Made by a program: the position numbers and the translations under genes. Shown in pieces: positions 1-9,103 of a DNA stretch of 47,942 nucleotides. Source of the stretch: Prosthecobacter sp. Its GTDB lineage: Bacteria > Verrucomicrobiota > Verrucomicrobiia > Verrucomicrobiales > Verrucomicrobiaceae. Numbering within the stretch: the first letter of the stretch is position 1; every line of letters starts with the position of its first letter. Where the stretch lies: assembly GCF_014879935.1 (NCBI RefSeq), contig NZ_JACSRD010000111.1, positions 1 to 47,942 of the forward strand, in the 5' to 3' direction. The notes under the pieces were generated by a model. The model did no database searches. It had not been told where the DNA came from and was given only the letters and a program-made list of their open reading frames with translations.

Positions 1-317
1 CAGCGTCCTGGAGTGCGCCGGCCCTCCGGCGCTTTCGAGCGTCCTCGGGCCTGCGAAAAGCTCCAGAGGCCTGGAGCACTCCAGAACGCTGACGCGCCTG
101 CGTGAGCTCACTGGCATCGTAACGGCTGAGGCCAAATCGTCCGGTCCTCCCCACGACACACGCTGACGCTTGCCACCAGCGCCACGAGGCCGCCGCGTTA
201 GAACGAACCAATTTGTGGGTAAAGGTCAGGCGCTTTCGTGGGCCAGACGACGTTCGAAAAGCTCCAGAGGGCTGGAGCACTCCAGGACGCTCACGCGGCT
301 CTCGAACACGTCGTTGT
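1..317. repeat. Non-coding left edge with three REP-like palindromic copies
   Basis: No convincing gene is seen here. Three related elements occur at 2-37 (reverse orientation), 54-90 and 255-291 (forward). The forward copies begin cgaaaagctccagagg and end in cactccag-a/g-acgct, each with an internal inverted repeat (ctccag ... ctggag). The reverse copy has changes in both arms of its internal stem (gccgg/ccggc in place of tccag/ctgga), so pairing is kept. This is typical of REP-type extragenic palindromes. Only three copies are visible, so the family's extent is unknown. Confidence 0.6.
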
Positions 318-1412
318 TCAGCGGAAAAGCTTCGGCGCAAACTCGGCGAGGTAGTCGCGCCAGATGGGCCAGGAGTGGTCTCCGGGCGTGAGACGCCATT
401 CATGGGTCACGCCGTGGGTTTTGAGCGTGCTGACGAGCTGCGTGTTGCGTTCGAGCAGGAAATCCTTCTCGCCGCAGGCGATCCAGAGCAGCTTCAGCTT
501 CGCATTCGTTCCCGCGGCGTCATCGAGCGCGGGTTTGATCTCGTTTTCATCGACCGCACCGCTGAAGGAGCCGATCCAGGCGAATTTATCGAGGTTTGTC
601 ATGCCGGTGCTCAGCGACTGCCAGCCACCCATGCTCAGGCCGGCGATGGCCCGCTGCTCGCGGTCGGATGAAACGCGGTAGAGCTTCTCCACCAGTGGCA
701 AAGCGTCCTGGAACAGCTCGTTTTTGAAGGCTTTGAGTGATTCTCCGCGCTTGTCGGCCATTTCCCGCGGCACCATGCCCAGCGGATGGCCGTCGATCAT
801 CAGGACGATCATCGGTTTCGCCTTTCCTGCGGCGATCAGATTGTCGAGAATCCAGTTGGCCTTGCCATGCGTCACCCAGGTCTCGTGGCGGTCACCGGAG
901 CCATGCTGGAGGACGAGCAGCGGGTATTTCGTCGTCGTGTCAGCCTCGTAGCCGGGCGGTGTGTAAACCCACGCGCCGCGCTGTTTCCCCAGGGCTTTCG
1001 AGAGATAGGTGTGCTGGTGCACGGTGCCGTGCGGCACGTCTTGGAAGTCCCACACGTTCGGCGGTGAGCCGGGGATGTGCAGGATGCTGGCGCTGGGATT
1101 GCGCTGGGGTTTCTGCGCCGGGTTGGCGGGATCGATCAGCGTGAGTCCATCGACGATGAAGCTGTATTCCCAGACGCCGGCGGGGACCTGTGGCACGGAG
1201 ATGCTCCAGACGTTGTCGTCGCTCTTTGTCATTTCCACCGGCTGCTTGTTCCACTGGCCGCGCAGGGACACGCTTTGTGACTTTGGCGCACGGATGCGGA
1301 AGGTGACGCTGCGGTCGTCCTGGATCTCAGGCGAGACGATGGGAGCGGCGCGTTGGGCGAGGACAGGGAGGGATGAGGCCCAAAGGAGGCAACAGATCAG
1401 GCGGCGGTTCAT
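318..1412 (-). CDS. Secreted esterase with N-terminal E-set domain (esterase D / feruloyl-esterase-like)
   Basis: This 364-residue protein probably hydrolyses ester bonds, for example acyl or feruloyl groups on polysaccharides, outside the cytoplasm. It begins with a Sec signal peptide (about residues 1-20, ending VLAQ). A beta-sandwich E-set/CBM48-like module follows at about 30-115, with the WEYSF-VDG pattern. The alpha/beta-hydrolase domain of the putative esterase family (PF00756 type) runs from about 130. The nucleophile elbow GLSMGG places Ser at 260; an Asp near 318 (CGEKD) and a His near 348 (GDHSW) complete a plausible triad. It lies 33 bp downstream of the opgH-like gene on the same strand, so it may be the last gene of that operon. 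The substrate is not readable from sequence; XynZ-type feruloyl esterases and enterochelin-esterase-like enzymes share this layout. Confidence 0.85.
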   Translation of the reverse strand: MNRRLICCLLWASSLPVLAQRAAPIVSPEIQDDRSVTFRIRAPKSQSVSLRGQWNKQPVEMTKSDDNVWSISVPQVPAGVWEYSFIVDGLTLIDPANPAQKPQRNPSASILHIPGSPPNVWDFQDVPHGTVHQHTYLSKALGKQRGAWVYTPPGYEADTTTKYPLLVLQHGSGDRHETWVTHGKANWILDNLIAAGKAKPMIVLMIDGHPLGMVPREMADKRGESLKAFKNELFQDALPLVEKLYRVSSDREQRAIAGLSMGGWQSLSTGMTNLDKFAWIGSFSGAVDENEIKPALDDAAGTNAKLKLLWIACGEKDFLLERNTQLVSTLKTHGVTHEWRLTPGDHSWPIWRDYLAEFAPKLFR

Positions 1413-1445
1413 GGGCGAGTGAAACGCCGCCTCGCCTGACGGCTT

Positions 1446-3608
1446 TCACCCGGCGATTTCCTGCTTCGCCAGCGTGTGGACGAACGGACTGGTGGGTGCC
1501 AGCTTGTATTGCCGGATCGCGGTGGACCAGAAGGGTGCGAGCTCGTGATCGGCGGCGCTCCACAGGCGGTAATGCAGATTCGTGACGGAGTCGGTGTCGT
1601 GCATGAGCGCCTTCAATTCCTGCGGATTGAGCGATTGCGGCCCCTGCGTGATCACGCGATGCGCGATCTCGTCGAGGTAGCTGCGGGACACATCGATGGT
1701 GCGGCGGCGGCGCAGCAGGCTGACGTGCAGGCCGTTCACATACGGGTCGAGGCAGACCTGCATCAGGCCGAAGTGACGCTCCAGTTCCGGCGGGAGCTGG
1801 AGGCGGTCTTTGATCTCATCCAGGTTCTGCTGCATGTTCTTCAGCACGGTGGGCGGCTCGTATTCCTCCGGGGTGAGGAAGATGCTGACGCGTTTGCCGC
1901 TGCGGCTGCCGGAAACGAGTGCTGCGACGAGGATGGAGGTCAGGAGCGAGGTGAGGATCGGGCTGATCCAGACGAGGAAGGCAAACGTGCCGACTTTGAA
2001 GCCGATGGCGACGCCGGCCGCGGCCCACAGCACGCCCAGCAGCGTGACGCTGGCGAAGGTGAGGATGATCTCGCTCCAGTTCACGCCGCCGTCGATCTTG
2101 CGGCGCTGCGTGACCCAGCTCACGCTTTTGCCGATGAGCGTGTAGATGACAAATCGTGCGTGGAAGACCATCAGCACCGGCGCCATGAGCGTGAACACGA
2201 TGGTGTCGAGGATGCTGCTGAAGAAGGTCAGCAGCCGCAGCCGCAGCGGCTTGAACATGCGGCCGGTGATCACCTCATCGAGCAGGATGACGGTCTTCGG
2301 CAGGAAGATCAGCATCGCCGTGACGCCGAGGAGGATTTTTTCCGCCAGGAAGGACTGCGCCAGCTCGTGTTTCACGGGTGTGGCGGCCAGATACGTCGCC
2401 AGGGCGAGGAAGAAGAACCACAGCAGCGAACTGACATAGCTGAGGATGCCGTGGATGAAGTTCACCCGGCTCATCGGATGCCAGCCTTTGGCAAACACGA
2501 GCCACAGGTGCTGGATGTTGCCCTGGCACCAGCGGCGGTCGCGTTTGAGCATGTCCACCAGCGTGGGCGGGCCTTCCTCGTAGCTGCCGCGAGTGGTGGG
2601 CAGCAGCCGCACGGCGTAGCCGGCTTTGCGCATGAGCGCGGCCTCCACGAAGTCGTGACTCAGAATGTGGCCGCCGAAGGGAGCGTTGGCCGGCAGCGGC
2701 GGCAGCGCGCAGTGCTCGATGAACGGCGCCAGACGAATGATGGCGTTGTGGCCCCAGAAATTCGCCTCCCCACACTGCCAGTAGTCGAGTCCGGCCATGA
2801 ACGGCGGCCCGTAGAGCGCCTGGGCGAACTGCATGACGCGGCCCAGCAGGGTGTCGGCGGCGATCTGCTTCGGGAAGGTCTGGAGAATGCCGATGCCCGG
2901 GTTTTTCTCCATGATGCGCACCATGTTCGTGAGCAGGGCGCCGGACATGAGGCTGTCCGCGTCGAGAACGACCATGTAGCGGTAGCGCTTGCCCCAGCGG
3001 CGGCAGAAGTCGCTCACGTTGCCGCTCTTGCGGTTGATCGGCTTGCGGCGCTTGCGGTAGAAGATGCGGCCGAAGGCCTTCAACTGGCGGCAAAGCTCCA
3101 GCCAGGCGGTCTCTTCCTCGATCCACTGGCTGGTCTTGTCGGAGTCGCTCAGGATGAAAAAGTCGAAGTTCTTCGACTGCCCGGTCGCCTCGAGGGAGAG
3201 ATAAATCGAGCGCAGACCTTCATAAACACGCGTCACGTCCTCATTGAAGACCGGCATGATGATGGCGGTGCTGGCCGTGACCGGCTGCTCGTAGTCGTCC
3301 GCGTTCAACGTGCGCCACAGATCCAGCGGATCAGGCTTCGGGCGGTTCATCAGCCACACGCCGAACATCGCCGTCCAGAAGCCGACGTTGAGCTGGTAGT
3401 AGAGCGGGATGAAGACCAGCAGCAGCGCCCACTCCGCCATGCGCATGCCGTGTTCGGACAGGAAGATGAAGGACAGCCAGGTGCCCACGATCGTGCCCAG
3501 GCCGACCAGGGAGAAAAACGTCGCACGTCGCGTGCGGGAGACGCGCTTCGGCGGCATGCCGGCGGTCATGGCGAGGTTCGCAGTCTGGCTGCCGATGGGT
3601 GCGCTCAT
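1446..3608 (-). CDS. opgH: Glucans biosynthesis glucosyltransferase H (OpgH/MdoH family)
   Basis: A 720-residue inner-membrane family 2 glycosyltransferase expected to polymerise UDP-glucose into beta-glucan and move it to the periplasm (osmoregulated periplasmic glucans). Two membrane segments lie near residues 31-51 and 58-87. The cytoplasmic catalytic domain follows, with FNED at 121-124, the metal-binding D-A-D at 216-218, and the processivity motif in RRWCQGN at 358-364. Several more membrane helices follow. It is shorter than the about 850-residue E. coli enzyme, mainly because it lacks the long cytoplasmic N-terminal region before the first helix. The upstream gene overlaps by 4 bp, and no opgG partner is visible. 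The family call is strong; the actual glucan product is inferred. Confidence 0.88.
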   Translation of the reverse strand: MSAPIGSQTANLAMTAGMPPKRVSRTRRATFFSLVGLGTIVGTWLSFIFLSEHGMRMAEWALLLVFIPLYYQLNVGFWTAMFGVWLMNRPKPDPLDLWRTLNADDYEQPVTASTAIIMPVFNEDVTRVYEGLRSIYLSLEATGQSKNFDFFILSDSDKTSQWIEEETAWLELCRQLKAFGRIFYRKRRKPINRKSGNVSDFCRRWGKRYRYMVVLDADSLMSGALLTNMVRIMEKNPGIGILQTFPKQIAADTLLGRVMQFAQALYGPPFMAGLDYWQCGEANFWGHNAIIRLAPFIEHCALPPLPANAPFGGHILSHDFVEAALMRKAGYAVRLLPTTRGSYEEGPPTLVDMLKRDRRWCQGNIQHLWLVFAKGWHPMSRVNFIHGILSYVSSLLWFFFLALATYLAATPVKHELAQSFLAEKILLGVTAMLIFLPKTVILLDEVITGRMFKPLRLRLLTFFSSILDTIVFTLMAPVLMVFHARFVIYTLIGKSVSWVTQRRKIDGGVNWSEIILTFASVTLLGVLWAAAGVAIGFKVGTFAFLVWISPILTSLLTSILVAALVSGSRSGKRVSIFLTPEEYEPPTVLKNMQQNLDEIKDRLQLPPELERHFGLMQVCLDPYVNGLHVSLLRRRRTIDVSRSYLDEIAHRVITQGPQSLNPQELKALMHDTDSVTNLHYRLWSAADHELAPFWSTAIRQYKLAPTSPFVHTLAKQEIAG

Positions 3609-4183
3609 GCGAAGAGAGAATAGAGATAACCCAGCACGCCGAACACGATGACAAACAGCACGGAGTAGCGCAGGATCGGATGACGGCCGAGCTTGCCAAA
3701 GGTGTCCTCCGCCACGTCGGGAATGAGGCCCAGGTCGATGTCACGCGGTGTCATCTTGCTCACGCTCATGCCCGGGCCGGAGGTGCGGAGGGCGGAGCGC
3801 ATGGCCTCCGCCATGTCATCCGGCATGTTTTCCTCATCCAGGAAGAACTGCGGCCAGCGGACGGGCCCGCCAGCGAGGTGGAAGCCCAGGCGGCCCGTCG
3901 CTTCGAGCTGGGCCTCGCTCAGATTGAGGTCGCTGTAGATCGCGCCCAGCCATTCCCGCAGCATGAGCCGCGCCTGCTCGATGGCATGAGCCGTGGGCGT
4001 GCGTGAAGGGTCCTGGGCATGGGCTCCGGCGGCCTTCCGCAGCGTTTCGAGAATGAGCTGCGTGCGGCGGATGCGGTTGTGGAGCTGGTAGGAGCGGAAA
4101 TAATCGGCGAGACGGGCATACGCCTCGTTCCATTCCTCCTCGGTGCCTGTTGCGGGGGCAAACTGGATGTTGACTGCTTCCAT
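3605..4183 (-). CDS. Hypothetical protein with C-terminal membrane anchor, coupled to opgH
   Basis: This 192-residue protein is not assigned to a family. It is mostly soluble and helical, with Trp/Tyr-containing amphipathic stretches at about 20-60 and 95-120. It ends in one hydrophobic segment (about residues 170-192, FVIVFGVLGYLYSLF), consistent with a tail anchor. Its stop overlaps the opgH start by 4 bp, so translation is probably coupled. In enterobacteria OpgH itself begins with about 140 cytoplasmic residues before its first helix. Here that region is absent from OpgH and this protein sits in its place, so it may be a split-off regulatory or assembly module. That is inference from position only. 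Confidence 0.7.
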   Translation of the reverse strand: MEAVNIQFAPATGTEEEWNEAYARLADYFRSYQLHNRIRRTQLILETLRKAAGAHAQDPSRTPTAHAIEQARLMLREWLGAIYSDLNLSEAQLEATGRLGFHLAGGPVRWPQFFLDEENMPDDMAEAMRSALRTSGPGMSVSKMTPRDIDLGLIPDVAEDTFGKLGRHPILRYSVLFVIVFGVLGYLYSLFA

Positions 4184-4409
4184 GTGGGCTCAATTCGGAG
4201 CCGCGCGGAGATTGCACCGAATTGATGCGCTGGAAAGGAGATGATTGAAGCCGCACGCATTTTGCTGCGGCGCACAGCGGCGGGACCCGGGAATCCCCGA
4301 TGCCGCCACAAGCGTGATGGGGTTTCTGGATGGCCGGCAGCACGGCCGCCGTCTGGCTGAAGAGAGACGAAAGATTGGACCCTTGCGGGTCGTCGCTACG
4401 GGTCGCCTC
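4184..4409. promoter_or_regulatory. Divergent intergenic region between the opgH operon and the sulfatase run
   Basis: This 226 bp gap separates two divergent starts (minus-strand start at 4183, plus-strand sulfatase at 4410), so promoters for both directions must lie here or within gene edges. No clear -35/-10 pair or operator was recognised. An upstream in-frame start at 4245 exists for the sulfatase, but the intervening codons look non-coding. Confidence 0.4.
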
Positions 4410-5900
4410 ATGAAACCCTTCCTTCTCCTGGCCTGTGCTCTCGCCGTGCCGTTTTCCAGCTTCGCGGCCCTGCCAAACATCATCCTCATGATGGGGGATG
4501 ACCACGGCTGGGAGGAGACGGGCTACAACGGCCATCCGCATGTCAAAACGCCCGTGCTCGACGAGATGGCGGCGCAGGGATTGAAGTTCGAGCGCTTCTA
4601 CGCCGCGCACCCGAGCTGCTCGCCCACGCGTGCGAGCTTTCTCACCGGCCGCCACCCGAACCGCATGGGCACCTTTGCGCCCGGCTGGTCGTTCCGGCCG
4701 GAGGAGGTCACCAGCGCGCATCTGCTCGCGAAGGCCGGCTACCACTGCATGCACCTGGGCAAGTGGCATGTGGGTGCGGTGAAAAAGGAGTCGCCTGTCA
4801 GTCCGCTGGCCATGGGATTCCACGAGAACCTGTCCCACGACAACTTTTTCGAGATGAATCCGTCCTTCTCGCGCAATGGCGGCCCGCCGGAGCTGTTCGA
4901 GGGCGAAAGCTCCGACATTCTCATCCGCGAAGCCATCGCCAGCATCGAACGTGCGCTCAAAACCGGCAAGCTGGTGTTCCAGATCATCTGGTTTGGCTCG
5001 CCGCATGAGCCCTACAGCGGTCTGCCGCAGGATCTGGCGCTCTACGACGATCTGCCGGCCAGGTACACGAAGAAGGTGAAGCTCACCTCGAACGAAACGG
5101 GCGGTGCCACCACGCGGCCGCAGGGCGAGGTGCTGCGGGAGCGCTACGCGGAGATCACCGCCATGGACCGCGCGATTGGCAGGCTGCGCAGCCACTTGAA
5201 GGAAACCGGCCTGCGTGACAACACGCTGCTGTTTTACTGCGGCGACAACGGCACCTCGCCCGAGAGCGCTCTCGGCCAGCCGCACCGCGGAGCGAAGGCC
5301 ACCTTTTATGAAGGCGGAACGCTCGTTCCAGGCCTCATCGAGTGGCCGGCACGCATCCCGCAGCCGCGCAGCACCAGCGTCCGGGCCTCCACCAGCGATT
5401 TGCTGCCTACCGTGGCGGCGATCGCCGGCCAGCCGCTGCCAGACCGGCCGCTGGATGGCATCGACCTCGCACCGGTGCTCGATGGCACCATGACCGCGCG
5501 ACCCACGACGCTGCAGTTTTGGGAGTATCGGCCGGATGGCGGCAAAAAGACGGACTCGAAGCCCTACATCGCTCCCGAATTGCAGCAGGGCACCACGCCG
5601 CTGGTGAAAAAGATGGGCGGCAAGGCCACACGCGACTTCAACAACTTCCTCCATCCCGTCATCACCGAGGAGGACCACCTCGGCTCCCGCTCGATCATCG
5701 AAGGCGACCACAAACTCGTCATCCACGACTCCAAGAAAGGCGGCCCGAAAGTCGAGCTGTTTGATTTGAAGGCCGATCCCGCCGAAAAGACCAACCTTGC
5801 CAGCCAGCAGCCCGAACTCGTGACCTCGCTGCAAACCAAGCTCCGCGCCTGGCAGGACAGCGTGCTCAAAAGCCTCACTGGCGCCGACTATCAAAAGTGA
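4410..5900 (+). CDS. Secreted sulfatase 1 of the ten-gene run
   Basis: A 496-residue type I (formylglycine) sulfatase that should hydrolyse sulfate esters after export. The signal peptide is about residues 1-20. The metal-binding Asp pair is at 30-31 (GDDHG). The activation motif C-S-P-T-R has its Cys at 70, to be converted to formylglycine. GKWH lies in the expected place, and the second metal Asp/Asn pair is in CGDNG. The C-terminal subdomain ends with the usual ELFDLKADPAEKTNL-type stretch. The start was set at 4410 because it gives a clean signal peptide; an in-frame start at 4245 would add 55 atypical residues. It is the first gene of the cluster, 8 bp before the next. The sulfated substrate cannot be told from sequence. 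Confidence 0.9.
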   Translation: MKPFLLLACALAVPFSSFAALPNIILMMGDDHGWEETGYNGHPHVKTPVLDEMAAQGLKFERFYAAHPSCSPTRASFLTGRHPNRMGTFAPGWSFRPEEVTSAHLLAKAGYHCMHLGKWHVGAVKKESPVSPLAMGFHENLSHDNFFEMNPSFSRNGGPPELFEGESSDILIREAIASIERALKTGKLVFQIIWFGSPHEPYSGLPQDLALYDDLPARYTKKVKLTSNETGGATTRPQGEVLRERYAEITAMDRAIGRLRSHLKETGLRDNTLLFYCGDNGTSPESALGQPHRGAKATFYEGGTLVPGLIEWPARIPQPRSTSVRASTSDLLPTVAAIAGQPLPDRPLDGIDLAPVLDGTMTARPTTLQFWEYRPDGGKKTDSKPYIAPELQQGTTPLVKKMGGKATRDFNNFLHPVITEEDHLGSRSIIEGDHKLVIHDSKKGGPKVELFDLKADPAEKTNLASQQPELVTSLQTKLRAWQDSVLKSLTGADYQK

Positions 5901-5908
5901 TCCCGACC

Positions 5909-7543
5909 ATGAAACACCTTCCACCAATCCTCCGTGTCACAGCTTGTCTCTTCGCTCTTTGCCCTTCGCTCTTCGCGGCCAAGCCCAACGTCGTTTTTAT
6001 CCTCGCGGATGATCTGGGCTACTCCGACCTCGGCTGCTACGGCAGTGAGATCGCCACGCCGAACCTCGACTCGCTCGCGAAGAACGGCCTGCGCTTCACG
6101 CAGTTCTACAACACCGCTCGCTGCTGGCCCACGCGGGGTGCCTTGATGAGCGGTTACTACGCGCAGCAGATTCATCGCGACGCCCTGCCTGAAGTGGGCG
6201 GCGGCGGTCAGGGCGTGCGGCAAAAGTGGGCGCGGTTGCTGCCCGATTTTCTCAACCCGGCCGGTTATCGCAGCTACCACAGCGGCAAGTGGCACATCGA
6301 CGGTCCGGTGCTCGAAGGCGGCTTTGACCGCTCGCTCGACATGAAGAACCAGGGGAACTTTTTCACCGCGAAGGGCAACTCGATCGACGACGTGCCGGTG
6401 ACGCCACCCGCCGATGAAAAAGGATACTACGCCACCATCGCCACCGCCGACCACGCCATCGATTGCCTCAAGGATCACGCCGCGAATCATGCCGCGAAGC
6501 CCTTCTTCCACTACATCCCCTTCATCGCGCCGCATTTCCCGCTTCACGCCCTGCCGGAGGACATTGCGAAGTATCGCGACAAGTATCTCGATGGCTGGGA
6601 AAAGCTGCGCGCGGCCCGATTTGCCCGTCAAAAGGAGATGGGACTCACCAACACGAGCCTGTCGGCTCTCGAGCGTGAAGTCGGCCCACCGTATGCGTTT
6701 CCGGATGACATCGTCAAACTCGGTCCAGGCGAGGTAAACCGCCCGTTGCCATGGAGCGAGCTCACGGAGGAGCAGCGCCGCTTCCAGGCCACCAAGATGG
6801 CGATTCATGCCGCGATGATCGACCGCATGGACCAGGAAATCGGCCGCATCCTCGCGCAGCTCAAAGCGATGGGTGCTTTCGACAACACGATCATCTTCTT
6901 CGCCTCCGACAACGGTGCGAGCGCCGAGATCATGGTGCGCAACGGCGGCCATGATCCCGCCGCGTCTCCCGGCAGCGCCGCCAGCTACCTCTGCCTCGGC
7001 CCCGGCTTCTCCAGCGCCGCAAACACGCCGCACCGCCGCCACAAAACCTGGGTGCACGAAGGCGGCATCAGCACGCCGCTCGTCGTGCATTGGCCCGCCG
7101 GCATCGCCGCGAAAGGCGAGTTGCGCACCACGCCCGCGCACGTCATCGACTTCGTGCCCACCGTGCTCGATCTGGTCGGCATCGAGAAGCCGAAGCAGTG
7201 GGAAGGCGAGCCCATCCCCGAAGCGCCGGGCAAGAGCCTCGTGCCGGCCTTTGGCAAAGACGAAACCATCGCGCGTGAATCACTGTGGTGGCTTCATGAA
7301 GGCAATCGCGCCATCCGCGTCGGCGATTGGAAGCTCGTCGCCGCTGAAGGTGACGCGTGGGCTCTTTACGACCTCAAAACCGACCGTGCCGAGCAACACG
7401 ACCTCGCCGCCAAAATGCCTGAGAAAGCCAAGGAGCTCGCCGATCTCTGGCAAAAGCAGACCGACGCCTTCACCGCCCTCGCCAAGCAAACCCTCGCCGA
7501 CCAGCCGAAAGGCAAAGGGAAGGGCAAGAAGGCGAAGAAGTAG
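5909..7543 (+). CDS. Secreted sulfatase 2 (arylsulfatase-like, C-W-P-T-R)
   Basis: A 544-residue formylglycine sulfatase. The signal peptide is residues 1-24 (LFALCPSLFAA). The metal Asp pair is ADDLGYSD, the activation motif is C-W-P-T-R with Cys72, followed by GKWH, and the distal metal site is SDNG. The middle region (LRAARFARQK, then EEQRR and IDRMDQEIGR) closely resembles sulfatase 10 at the far end of the run, marking the two as paralogues. The last residues form a Lys/Gly-rich tail (GKGKGKKAKK), which could bind polyanions; that is speculation. A GTG at 5897 overlapping the previous stop is possible, but ATG 5909 gives a standard signal peptide. Confidence 0.9.
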   Translation: MKHLPPILRVTACLFALCPSLFAAKPNVVFILADDLGYSDLGCYGSEIATPNLDSLAKNGLRFTQFYNTARCWPTRGALMSGYYAQQIHRDALPEVGGGGQGVRQKWARLLPDFLNPAGYRSYHSGKWHIDGPVLEGGFDRSLDMKNQGNFFTAKGNSIDDVPVTPPADEKGYYATIATADHAIDCLKDHAANHAAKPFFHYIPFIAPHFPLHALPEDIAKYRDKYLDGWEKLRAARFARQKEMGLTNTSLSALEREVGPPYAFPDDIVKLGPGEVNRPLPWSELTEEQRRFQATKMAIHAAMIDRMDQEIGRILAQLKAMGAFDNTIIFFASDNGASAEIMVRNGGHDPAASPGSAASYLCLGPGFSSAANTPHRRHKTWVHEGGISTPLVVHWPAGIAAKGELRTTPAHVIDFVPTVLDLVGIEKPKQWEGEPIPEAPGKSLVPAFGKDETIARESLWWLHEGNRAIRVGDWKLVAAEGDAWALYDLKTDRAEQHDLAAKMPEKAKELADLWQKQTDAFTALAKQTLADQPKGKGKGKKAKK

Positions 7544-7574
7544 CTTTAATTGATAACCGAACTCCAAATTCAAT

Positions 7575-9098
7575 ATGCGCCCGCTCATTGTCCTCCTTTC
7601 GTCATTCGTCATTCTGCATTCGTCATTTGCCGCGGAGCGGCCGAACGTTCTCTTCATCGCCATCGACGATCAAAACGACTGGATCGGCCACCTCGGCGGT
7701 CATGCGATGGCGAAGACACCGAACCTCGACAAGCTCGCCGCCCGCGGCACGACGTTCACCAATGCGCACTGCAACATGCCGCTGTGCAATCCTTCCCGCA
7801 CGAGCCTGCTGCTCGGCCTGCGCCCGACCACGACGGGCATCTACGGCCTCTCACCTTGGTTCCGCACGCTGCCGCAATGGAAAGACCGCGTGGCCTTGCC
7901 GCAGCACTTTGAAAATCACGGCTACCTCACCGCCGCCACCGGCAAGATCTACCACGGCGGCACCGGCGGTGCGGCAGGAGCCAGGGGCAAAGGCAAAAAC
8001 GGCGCGAAGAACGCCGCACAGTCCAAACCCGAGTTCATGGTCACCGCTCCGTATGGCGGCGTGGGCACGAAACCGCCGCAGAAGCTCGTGAACCCCACCC
8101 CGATGGGTAATCACGCCCTCGTGGACTGGGGCGTGTGGCCCCTCGACAACGACGACACCAGCAAAGGCGACTACCAGGTGGCCTCGTGGACGGCCGAGCA
8201 GATCAAAAAAGCACCGAAGGACCAGCCCTTCTTCATCGCCGCCGGATTCTTCCTGCCGCATGTGCCTTGCTACGCCACACAGAAGTGGTTCGACCTCTAT
8301 CCCGATGATGACAGCGTGCTGCCGAAGATCATCGAGAACGACCGAGCCGACACGCCACGCTTCTCGTGGTACATCCATTGGGAACTGCCGGAGCCGCGAT
8401 TGAAGTTCCTCAAAGAAGCCAACCAGTGGCGCAACCTCGTCCGTAGCTACCTGGCCTGCACGAGCTTCGCCGATGCGCAGATCGGCCGCCTGCTCACCGC
8501 GCTCGATGAGTCCGGTCATCGCGATGACACCATCGTCGTCGTGTGGGGCGATCACGGCTGGCATCTTGGCGAAAAAGAGATCACCGGCAAAAACACGCTC
8601 TGGGATCGCGGCACGAAGGTTCCGCTCATCTTCGCCGGACCCGGCGTCACCGCAGGCCAGCGCTGCAACCAGCCCGCCGAGCTGCTCGACCTTTACCCCA
8701 CGCTCGTCGAGCTCGCCGGTTTGACGAAACGCGATGATTTGGAGGGCCTCAGCCTTGCCCCGCAGCTCAAAGATGCCGCCACGAAACGCGAGCGTCCCGC
8801 CGTCACCAGTCACAACCAGGGCAACCATGCCGTGCGCAGCGAAAAGTGGCGCTACATCGTCTATGCCGACGGCAGCGAGGAGCTCTACGACATGGTCAAC
8901 GACCCCAACGAATGGACCAACATCGCCGCCAAGCCCGAAAACGCCGCCATCATCGCCGAGCATCGCAAATGGCTGCCGAAGATTGATGTGCCACCCGCTC
9001 CAAACAGCGCCAGCCGCGTGCTCACCTACGACAAAAAGACCGACGAGGCCGTGTGGGAAGGCAAGACCATCAAGCGCAGCGATCCGATCCCGGAGTGA
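7575..9098 (+). CDS. Secreted sulfatase 3 (iduronate-2-sulfatase-like)
   Basis: A 507-residue sulfatase whose N-terminal pattern (DDQNDWIGHLGG, then HCNMPLCNPSR) is that of the iduronate-2-sulfatase-like branch. The activation Cys is 71 in C-N-P-S-R. The distal metal site appears as WGDHGWHLGEK, also typical of that branch. The signal peptide is residues 1-20, and much of it is encoded by the repeat at 7591-7628. It lies 31 bp after sulfatase 2 and 5 bp before sulfatase 4. A role on 2-O-sulfated uronic acid or similar sugars is suggested by family, but bacterial members of this branch vary in substrate. Confidence 0.9.
   Translation: MRPLIVLLSSFVILHSSFAAERPNVLFIAIDDQNDWIGHLGGHAMAKTPNLDKLAARGTTFTNAHCNMPLCNPSRTSLLLGLRPTTTGIYGLSPWFRTLPQWKDRVALPQHFENHGYLTAATGKIYHGGTGGAAGARGKGKNGAKNAAQSKPEFMVTAPYGGVGTKPPQKLVNPTPMGNHALVDWGVWPLDNDDTSKGDYQVASWTAEQIKKAPKDQPFFIAAGFFLPHVPCYATQKWFDLYPDDDSVLPKIIENDRADTPRFSWYIHWELPEPRLKFLKEANQWRNLVRSYLACTSFADAQIGRLLTALDESGHRDDTIVVVWGDHGWHLGEKEITGKNTLWDRGTKVPLIFAGPGVTAGQRCNQPAELLDLYPTLVELAGLTKRDDLEGLSLAPQLKDAATKRERPAVTSHNQGNHAVRSEKWRYIVYADGSEELYDMVNDPNEWTNIAAKPENAAIIAEHRKWLPKIDVPPAPNSASRVLTYDKKTDEAVWEGKTIKRSDPIPE
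7591..7628. repeat. Signal-peptide-coding repeat, copy in sulfatase 3
   Basis: The sequence is built from ttcgtcatt and ctgcattcgtcattt units and encodes the signal-peptide core of sulfatase 3. Equivalent DNA sits in sulfatases 6, 8 and 10, and in opposite orientation in the gap at 15089-15120. Confidence 0.6.
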
Positions 9099-9103
9099 AC
9101 CTC

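Noticed and set aside
1476..3623. A 715-codon plus-strand open frame opposite opgH
   Set aside because: It is the antisense shadow of a clear OpgH-family gene; its translation is low-complexity Ala/Arg/Glu/Gln-rich, as expected from high-GC antisense frames.
4245..4409. Upstream start for sulfatase 1
   Set aside because: The added 55 residues lack any family similarity and would hide the signal peptide.
3834..5927. A 697-codon minus-strand open frame across sulfatase 1
   Set aside because: It overlaps real genes on both strands and its translation shows no domain; it joins unrelated shadows.
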